Assembly: GCA_024653775.1 (NCBI GenBank)
Contig: JANLHZ010000167.1
Location: 1 to 34,489, forward strand
DNA length: 34,489 bases
Direction: 5' to 3'
Source: Planctomycetota bacterium
GTDB taxonomy: Bacteria; Planctomycetota; UBA8742; JACQVU01; JANLHZ01
The notes beneath the pieces are model-generated. The model was not told the DNA's origin, ran no database searches, and saw nothing but the letters and a program-made list of their open reading frames with translations. The first letter of the stretch is position 1. The number at the start of each line of letters is the position of its first letter. Position numbers and translations under genes: made by a program. This document shows, in pieces, positions 8,365 through 14,670 of this stretch.

Positions 8365-10032
8365 ATGAGTCTCCAGGGGAAGCAGGTAGTAATAATCGTT
8401 CTCTCCGCGCTCATCCTTATTTGCCTTGGCTGGGTGGCATTCATGGAAAAAGCCGGCCACAGTGAAAAGACCCACCGGGTCATCGTGACGGAAAAGAGCA
8501 AAAGTTGCCTTACCTGTCACAATTCGCAGGGCCTTGCCGGGAGCATCGACGGCTCGAGCCCGAGCCTCGTTGCGCACTGGGAGGGCAGCGCCCACGCCGC
8601 GAACGGTATCGGCTGCTACGAATGCCACGGAATGCCTGAGGGCGGCAACCTGAAGGACATCGACAACCCGCGGTACGTTATCGAAACCACGTGGCACCAG
8701 GAGGAAGGCGGGTACAAGACCGTCGAGCTTGCGAAGGGCGCCGACGGGAAACCAGTCGCACGTCCCGACATCTGGAACCACGAGGGCACCGACATCGTCG
8801 CGAACGTCTCTCCAAGAACCTGTATGGGGTGCCATCCGACGGAGTATCGCGAGAACTTCAACTCGCGGCACTCGAGCGCGTCGCAGTTCATAGGCTCTCT
8901 GGACAACTTCCTCGGACAGTTCGCGGAAGGCACCGCCGCCGCCGCGAGCGGATGCCGTCAGTGCCACGGCTCCGAGGTGAGAATGATCGCGGAAGAGAAA
9001 TGGGACCGCTCCAAGTCGAACCTCGCGCCCGACACCTGGCCTAACACGGGCATTGGACGAGTGAACCTCGACGGCTCCTGGGGAAGCTGCTCTGCCTGCC
9101 ACTCGCGGCACGCGTTCAGCGCCGCGACGGCCCGTCGTCCGGAGAACTGCGGCAAATGCCACATGGGTCCGGACCATCCACAGGCCGAGATCTACGAGGA
9201 GTCGAAGCACGGAATCGCGTTCCGACGCGCCGACGGGGCGGGGCTTATGAACATCGAAGCTCCTGCGAACGAGTGGGTCCTCGGAAAGGACTACACCGCC
9301 GCTCCGACCTGCACCACCTGCCACATGGGAGCGGTGCAGTCCCACGGCAACTTCAGCGCGCTCCCCGTGACCCACGATCCGGGCGCTAGAATTAGCTGGA
9401 CGCTCCGTCCGCCGGTTTCATATAAGCCGGGCGGAATCACGATGCCGGGCGAAAACGGCGAGACTGTCGTGATCCTGAAGGAGCCTGACGCCAGGCGTCA
9501 GGAAATGCAGTCCGCGTGCCTCTCGTGCCACACTCAGACCTGGGTAATGAACTTCTACACTCAGTTCGACGAAGGCGTGAAACTCTACAACGAAAAATTC
9601 GGCGAGCCGTCGAAGGAGATCTACGATTTCCTGGTTTCGTCCGAAATGCTCGACAAGGTTCCCTTCAACGAGAAGATGGATTACGTCTACTTCGAGCTTT
9701 GGCACCACGAGGGACGCCGCGCGCGCCACGGCCTCAGTATGATGGGTCCGGACTACACCCAGTGGCACGGCTTCTACGAAGTTGCAAAGAACTTCTACAC
9801 CGAGTTCCTGCCACTTGCGGAAGAAGTCGCGCACGATCGCGACTCGGCCTCGGGAGTGAATCCCGCTTCAGCGGAAAGTGCGACGATGAGGCTTCGAACA
9901 AAGGTCGACTCGGTCGTCGGACGGCATCCGGAGTATCATTCCTGGCGTAGTGGATTGTCGCCGGAGCAGCGTGCGCAGATGCTCGAATGGGGTCAGCGCG
10001 AGTACGAAGGTACCGGCAGAAGCTCCGACTGA
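8365..10032 (+). CDS. HAO-family octaheme c-type cytochrome
   Basis: This 555-residue exported multiheme cytochrome has eight CxxCH motifs starting at Cys48, 84, 153, 197, 242, 262, 316 and 385. An uncleaved-looking N-terminal anchor (residues about 7-27) places it on the periplasmic face. The segment CGKCHMGPDHPQAEIYEESK around 262-281 is typical of the hydroxylamine oxidoreductase (HAO) family. Tyr464, in GPDYTQWHG after the last heme, is a candidate for the tyrosine that cross-links the catalytic heme in oxidative HAOs; this needs alignment. AAAGGAGG precedes the ATG. Lying third after Rieske and cytochrome b, before a terminator, it probably replaces cytochrome c1/f as electron acceptor of the complex. 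Anammox bacteria have Rieske/b complexes with HAO-like proteins, a useful precedent. A free nitrogen-oxide-converting enzyme is an alternative. Confidence 0.88.
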   Translation: MSLQGKQVVIIVLSALILICLGWVAFMEKAGHSEKTHRVIVTEKSKSCLTCHNSQGLAGSIDGSSPSLVAHWEGSAHAANGIGCYECHGMPEGGNLKDIDNPRYVIETTWHQEEGGYKTVELAKGADGKPVARPDIWNHEGTDIVANVSPRTCMGCHPTEYRENFNSRHSSASQFIGSLDNFLGQFAEGTAAAASGCRQCHGSEVRMIAEEKWDRSKSNLAPDTWPNTGIGRVNLDGSWGSCSACHSRHAFSAATARRPENCGKCHMGPDHPQAEIYEESKHGIAFRRADGAGLMNIEAPANEWVLGKDYTAAPTCTTCHMGAVQSHGNFSALPVTHDPGARISWTLRPPVSYKPGGITMPGENGETVVILKEPDARRQEMQSACLSCHTQTWVMNFYTQFDEGVKLYNEKFGEPSKEIYDFLVSSEMLDKVPFNEKMDYVYFELWHHEGRRARHGLSMMGPDYTQWHGFYEVAKNFYTEFLPLAEEVAHDRDSASGVNPASAESATMRLRTKVDSVVGRHPEYHSWRSGLSPEQRAQMLEWGQREYEGTGRSSD

Positions 10033-10053
10033 GTCGCGAGCGAATGGTTCACC

Positions 10054-10085
10054 AAAGGGCGGGGAGACGATTCCCGCCCTTTTTC
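10054..10085 (+). terminator. Rho-independent terminator of the Rieske/b/octaheme operon
   Basis: AAAGGGCGGG (10054-10063) pairs perfectly with CCCGCCCTTT (10073-10082) around a nine-base loop and runs into a T-tract (10080-10084). It sits about 20 bases after the stop of the octaheme cytochrome gene and closes the operon. Confidence 0.85.
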
Positions 10086-10157
10086 ATTTGAGATCGTCCC
10101 ACCCGCCATAGACCTCGCAAGAAGGGAAACGAGTGAGTCTCATTTAGTTACAGGGCA

Positions 10158-11024
10158 CTAGTCCAGTCCGTCCGGTGCGCTGGTAGACGATTCGCTTTCG
10201 TATTCGTCTTCCAGGGGAGCGTCGTCCTGAAGCTGGTTCCTGAACTCCACGATCTCCTTCGTTATCGCCCGCGCGAATTCGTCCGACGCGTGTTCCACTA
10301 TGAAAACCTTCGCGCCCTCGTCGTAGCGAACGTTCATTCCGCTTTTCGAAATCCGGCTGATCAGCACGCCGATCAGGATTATCAGCACGGAAGCCGAAAT
10401 CGCCCAGGTGCCGATCTCGTTTTCCGTTTCTCCGACGTCCGACAATAAAAGCGTGGCGCCGCCGAAGAGGGATACCATCGAAACGAGCAGCATCGAGCAG
10501 CAAGCCGCGCCGCGACGGTTATATTTCCGGCTGTGATACGCGCAGAGCGGCAGGTAGATTTTCGGTCCGGACGCGCTCTGCCCTTTGCCTGGCGGGCTGT
10601 CCGGCGAATTGCCTTCTGGAACCTTGTTTTCGACTTCACACGCCAGTTCGTAAACGTCCATCGGGGCGCGTCCGCAGAACGCGCACAATTTCGGCATGTC
10701 TCTTTTCCATTCCACGAAGCTTTTCGGAATCTCGATTTCTTCCGTACCGACCGGTGGCGCGCCACGTTCGGAAGTCGCGTCTTCGCCCTCGAACTCCGCG
10801 TCCACGGGTTTGAGGTCGTCCGCGCGAAACCCATCGGCTTCGAGCTTCGGCTGTAGCTTTCTCTGAAACTCGTCGGAGCCTTCGGGAATTATGAATAGCT
10901 TTCGATCCTGATCGAACTTCAGCGGAAAAGCGCGGTCCGTTCGCGCATAATAGAAATACGGCGCCAGCAACAGCAGCACGCCAACGCCTGCGAAAATTGC
11001 GGCGCTCTCCACGTCTTCGAGCAC
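10158..11024 (-). CDS. Membrane protein of unknown function with paired CxxC/CxxH motifs
   Basis: This protein is not recognised. From a GTG at 11024 it has 288 residues: a hydrophobic segment near residues 8-26 and a soluble acidic stretch. CAFCG and CAYHSRKY then follow, which together could hold a zinc ion. Two more hydrophobic segments lie around 178-195 and 207-225, and the tail is acidic. The halves LFIIPEGSDEFQRKL and VFIVEHASDEFARAI look like an internal duplication on either side of the helices. The same frame continues upstream of 11024 without a stop to about 11262. It encodes another convincing membrane helix (CAFGCLLGFGLIGAGF) but no ATG, GTG or TTG, so the true start is unclear or the 5' end is missing. 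It is convergent with the respiratory operon. Confidence 0.65.
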   Translation of the reverse strand: MLEDVESAAIFAGVGVLLLLAPYFYYARTDRAFPLKFDQDRKLFIIPEGSDEFQRKLQPKLEADGFRADDLKPVDAEFEGEDATSERGAPPVGTEEIEIPKSFVEWKRDMPKLCAFCGRAPMDVYELACEVENKVPEGNSPDSPPGKGQSASGPKIYLPLCAYHSRKYNRRGAACCSMLLVSMVSLFGGATLLLSDVGETENEIGTWAISASVLIILIGVLISRISKSGMNVRYDEGAKVFIVEHASDEFARAITKEIVEFRNQLQDDAPLEDEYESESSTSAPDGLD

Positions 11025-11138
11025 CAGCAGGAAAATGAATCCAGCGCCGATGAGGCCGAATCCGAGAAGGCATCCGAACGCGCACCCGTACTCGGCGGCT
11101 TCTTTTACGGCTCGTTCAAGCGGCTGCTTCTCATAGCG

Positions 11139-11252
11139 ATGTTCGTCCTTAGCGCCTTGTACTTCCAGGCGGCAATTGCGGTGATCGCTGTCATCATCGT
11201 TACCAAGTTCCTGCCCGCAAAGGTGAAGCGGTTCGTGTTCTTCGCGTCCTAA
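11139..11252 (+). other. Plus-strand 37-codon membrane-protein fragment
   Basis: Reading plus-strand from ATG 11139 gives 37 residues ending VKRFVFFAS then TAA, with a strong hydrophobic helix (SALYFQAAIAVIAVIIVTKF). Codon use matches the GC-rich third positions of neighbouring genes. The frame stays open upstream (GGFFYGSFKRLLLIA) but shows no start or ribosome-binding site. It opposes the 5' end of the minus-strand membrane gene. It may be the 3' remnant of a gene whose front was lost, or a small membrane protein. Confidence 0.35.
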
Positions 11253-11385
11253 CGTGGTTCACAGAACGGACTTGAAAATAGTTGTCCCTTTTTTTTGGAA
11301 CTTCACCGAATCGCTCAAAAACTTCTTGACGCAATACCCCGAATTTGTAAAGTCGATTCATCCCGCCTTTCCCAAGGAGCGCAAA

Positions 11386-13092
11386 ATGAACAAGATTCCA
11401 CGAAACTCGTTCTATCTATCTATCTATCTGATTAGCGTTCTCGGCTTCGCAAGGGACGCGAAGGCGCAGTCGGAAGCGGACGTTTTCGGGAAGTGGCTCT
11501 TGATACAGGAATTCGCGAATATCCGCTGCGGTCATCCCGGACACGCGGAGCTTCTCGCCCGAATGACCAGCGACTTCATCGACGTCGAACAGAGCGGGAC
11601 GAACCTGCTGGCGTCCTACATCGATCCCGAGGAATTTACCGCGAATATATCCGGTTCCGTCATCGGTAATGGCGTCAGCTTCACCATAGAAGGCTTCGCG
11701 ACCACCCCCGGCATCGGACCCGCAACCACTTCCTACGCGGGAACCTACGACTTAAAATCCAGAACCATTACCGGAACCATGTCCGGCTCGGGCGGACCGG
11801 GGGGAGTCCTCGGAAACCCGGAACTGATCGACTTCTGCAACTGGTCGGGCGCGTTCACCGTGGTCATCATGGACGAAATCCCGGACGAAGGTACCGCGGC
11901 ATACGAACTAATCGAGGGAATAGTTCAGCTTCAAACGCTGACGATTTCTTCGATAATCCGCTACTCCGAGATCGTCAGGGACATGGAAGAGCAAGTCGCG
12001 CTCGTTTTCAGTAACGAAGAAATCAGGTTTATAGAACGAACTCACGTTGACGAGGCGAACGACCTGCACCACGAAGTTGCCACGGAAGCAAACGACATAA
12101 ATAGAACTACGATCCAGCAAACCTTCGCGCTCGACCGCCGATTCAGACTGACCCTGAACACGCTCTGGCGTAATTTCAGAACAGCACATGCGGCAACGAT
12201 AAAGAACAATAATAACTTAGGACGTAGCACAGTTTCTTCAATTAAAAATTTGGTGAAATCTGGCGGAAGATTAGTTCGGCTTCACGCCGCTGACGCAGAA
12301 GCACATAATGGCGTTGAAATTGAAGTTGGTTATTCTAATCTTGTTGAAAGTGATAAGACATCTTTGATCACTTTTGTTTTTAATGCACAGGGTTCAGAAG
12401 AATGCCCAACGGATAATTTGAAATGGGTCCAGTTTGCGAGGATATCTGAAGAATTTAGATTAATTAAGTGCGTTTTTGATCATAGAGGTGATTTTATCGG
12501 AACTGATGCGATAACCGGACAGAATTCTGACGAAATATTTCAGGTTTTTGCGGAACAAGTAAACGCATCTCGCGAAAGCAGAAGTATGCCTAAGCTGTTT
12601 CCAAGTCCAATGGCGCTTAATCAGTGGATTGTAGATGCTAATCCAGAACGCGTAAATGAAAGCGATCCTACATTTTCTGGTCAAAACACTAGAACCGTGA
12701 GGGACGGTAACAACATTGTGCAGAAACTTCGCCTATATGATGCCCCAAGAATTGGAAGTTCGGATTGGCAAGCTGCCATAGACAAGATAGCATTAACTAA
12801 TCCACTGGCGGAAGAAGCAAACGGAGTCGTTGTCAAGTTCGAGTTTCGCTCTATACTGTTATGCAGATCAAATGTTTTAGGATATTACGAGTGGTTCATC
12901 GAGCAAAAAAGTTGTCGCGACGAGAGCGACCCGACTGGGTTACGAGAGTTTGTCGCTTTTACCGGACCAACTACTCATCATGACGCTCCTCGTTGGTTTG
13001 ATGGAAAACCACCACTGTTTGATGAACTCTTAGTTGTCTCCGATGAGGAAGTCGAGATTCGCTCAGGTGCCGCGGCTGTACCAAAAAATTAG
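11386..13092 (+). CDS. Secreted protein of unknown function
   Basis: This 568-residue protein has no recognised family. A signal peptide (MNKIPRNSFYL ... FARDAKA) ends in a good AKA|QS cleavage site at about residue 26. Residues 30-165 are glycine/threonine-rich and look beta-stranded (ISGSVIGNGVSFTIEGFA); the rest is mixed helix and strand with several cysteines. The start at 11386 is preferred over a longer frame (from 11254) because AAGGAG sits just before it and it exposes a clean signal peptide. The first 265 or so codons are GC-rich like the neighbours, but from about 12180 base composition and codon use turn AT-rich. Eleven bases separate it from the HEAT-repeat gene, so the two are probably co-transcribed and may act together in the cell envelope. 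Confidence 0.75.
   Translation: MNKIPRNSFYLSIYLISVLGFARDAKAQSEADVFGKWLLIQEFANIRCGHPGHAELLARMTSDFIDVEQSGTNLLASYIDPEEFTANISGSVIGNGVSFTIEGFATTPGIGPATTSYAGTYDLKSRTITGTMSGSGGPGGVLGNPELIDFCNWSGAFTVVIMDEIPDEGTAAYELIEGIVQLQTLTISSIIRYSEIVRDMEEQVALVFSNEEIRFIERTHVDEANDLHHEVATEANDINRTTIQQTFALDRRFRLTLNTLWRNFRTAHAATIKNNNNLGRSTVSSIKNLVKSGGRLVRLHAADAEAHNGVEIEVGYSNLVESDKTSLITFVFNAQGSEECPTDNLKWVQFARISEEFRLIKCVFDHRGDFIGTDAITGQNSDEIFQVFAEQVNASRESRSMPKLFPSPMALNQWIVDANPERVNESDPTFSGQNTRTVRDGNNIVQKLRLYDAPRIGSSDWQAAIDKIALTNPLAEEANGVVVKFEFRSILLCRSNVLGYYEWFIEQKSCRDESDPTGLREFVAFTGPTTHHDAPRWFDGKPPLFDELLVVSDEEVEIRSGAAAVPKN
11411..11429 (+). repeat. TCTA tetranucleotide tract inside the signal-peptide codons
   Basis: Nearly five tandem TCTA units occupy the codons of the signal-peptide core (YLSIYL). 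Because four is not a multiple of three, gain or loss of one unit would shift the frame and abolish the protein. Confidence 0.8.
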
Positions 13093-13103
13093 GGGGGGTA
13101 AGC

Positions 13104-14645
13104 ATGCGTCTTAAAAAGCGTATTTTGTTGATTGCAACCGTATTGCTATGCGGCGTGATTTCGTTGTTTTATTTAAAAACGAGATTGGATATCTCTCTAA
13201 ATAGCTATGTTGCTGGTAGTTTCATTCGAACCAAGGATAGAACACACTCAGTCCACGACCGCCCTTATGGCAGCCAGGTATTTCATATTGACGCTTCATC
13301 GTCCGTTGGAAGAAATGTGCCACGGGACATTGAAGTTGTAAGAAGAGATGATGATTTCCAAAGTCCGTTGTCCACTGAAAAGCAAAATTTAGACAACTTT
13401 ACCATAAAACCTTTGGAAATCGATGACACAAAATTCAGGACAGATTACATACGAACAGTGACTATTGCGGGTGCTTTATATTTTTTCGACGATAACGGTG
13501 ACATGCTGTTACCTGGTACGCTCACGGTTGTTTCCCCGGAAATCTTAGTATTAGTTGACTTTGCACGTGCCAACGGATTGGACAGCAATCAACTTCAAGC
13601 GTTGGCCAAAATTAACTACGAATACCAATTGGGATTGATTGAAAACATAGATGTGCTACGCTCGAATTTCGAAAAAGCACAAATCACATGCGACTTCGCG
13701 TCGTTTGTTGACTTCGCTCGTGAGTCGGGTGGAATTCTGATTGAATTTAAAAACCTAAGACCTCCGGCGGACAAAGTCGAATCCAATTTTGAGACAATAG
13801 ATATCGATGAGATGCGAAGCGATATTGAAATTTGGGATAACATAAAAACCGAAGAAATTGTCAGAAACGTTATTAAGGAAATTGAAGATGGGATATCTAT
13901 TTCACTAAATATCGAGTATCTTGGGCTAATCGGGTCCGCTGCTTCAGGATCCGTTCCAGCAGTGGTTAAAGTGTTGCTCAGCGAGGACGAAAAAGAGCGC
14001 CGGTTCGCGGTGCGGGCGATAAGGCAGTTCGGGGGGCAATCGGAGATCGTGATTCCCGCGCTGACGGACGCGTTGTCCGACAGTCAAAGCGTCGTCCGCG
14101 CGGAGGCCGCGGGTGCGCTTGGAGAATATCGTCACGAGGCAAAGGACAGTTTCAGGCAGGTTCTGGCTTTGACGAACGACGAAAACCCGGAGGTCCGCGC
14201 GGAAGCTGTGAAAGCCATCGTGAATATCGACCCGGAGGATTTCGAGATCGAGCCGACAATCGAAAAGCTGATGCTCGACCCCGAACCAAAGGTCAGAATA
14301 GCCGCGTGCGAAGCCGCGGGGATGCTCGGACCATTCGGGCTTTCGCTTTCGGTCCAGCTCGAAAATACTCTCGCATCGGACGCCGACGGGTACGTGAAGT
14401 TCGCCGCGGCGCGTGCGCTTTTCGAGATTTCGAACGACCGCGTCAAATTCGCGGAAGACCTCGAACCGATACTATCGGATTCCAACTGGCAGGTGCGGGA
14501 GGACGTGGCGAAGGCGCTTGGGGACCTCGGCCGGGACGCGCTAACCGCGCTCGACACCTTGAAAAGAATGTCCACGACGTTCGAACGCAGTCCGTCAGTC
14601 CGCTCCGCGGCTAGCGAAGCGGTGGAAAAGATCGAACAGCGTTAG
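13104..14645 (+). CDS. Membrane-anchored HEAT-repeat protein
   Basis: This 513-residue protein has an N-terminal signal anchor (ILLIATVLLCGVISLFYL, residues about 6-23) and about 250 residues of unrecognised sequence. About six HEAT-type helical repeats fill roughly 285-510, for example AVRAIRQFGGQSEIVIPAL, RAEAAGALGEYRH and RIAACEAAGMLGPFG. HEAT repeats are protein-binding scaffolds. GGGGGGTAAGC precedes the ATG. It follows the secreted protein after 11 bases and is convergent with the histidine kinase (stop codons 25 bases apart). The first 290 or so codons are AT-rich, and the change to GC-rich at about 13975 falls almost at the start of the HEAT region. This suggests the two halves have different histories. 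Function unknown. Confidence 0.82.
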   Translation: MRLKKRILLIATVLLCGVISLFYLKTRLDISLNSYVAGSFIRTKDRTHSVHDRPYGSQVFHIDASSSVGRNVPRDIEVVRRDDDFQSPLSTEKQNLDNFTIKPLEIDDTKFRTDYIRTVTIAGALYFFDDNGDMLLPGTLTVVSPEILVLVDFARANGLDSNQLQALAKINYEYQLGLIENIDVLRSNFEKAQITCDFASFVDFARESGGILIEFKNLRPPADKVESNFETIDIDEMRSDIEIWDNIKTEEIVRNVIKEIEDGISISLNIEYLGLIGSAASGSVPAVVKVLLSEDEKERRFAVRAIRQFGGQSEIVIPALTDALSDSQSVVRAEAAGALGEYRHEAKDSFRQVLALTNDENPEVRAEAVKAIVNIDPEDFEIEPTIEKLMLDPEPKVRIAACEAAGMLGPFGLSLSVQLENTLASDADGYVKFAAARALFEISNDRVKFAEDLEPILSDSNWQVREDVAKALGDLGRDALTALDTLKRMSTTFERSPSVRSAASEAVEKIEQR

Positions 14646-14670
14646 GAGTAAGGGCGCGTAAGCTTGAATT

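Noticed and set aside
8347-9375. 342-residue minus-strand open frame
   Set aside because: Antisense to the octaheme cytochrome, whose eight heme motifs are decisive.
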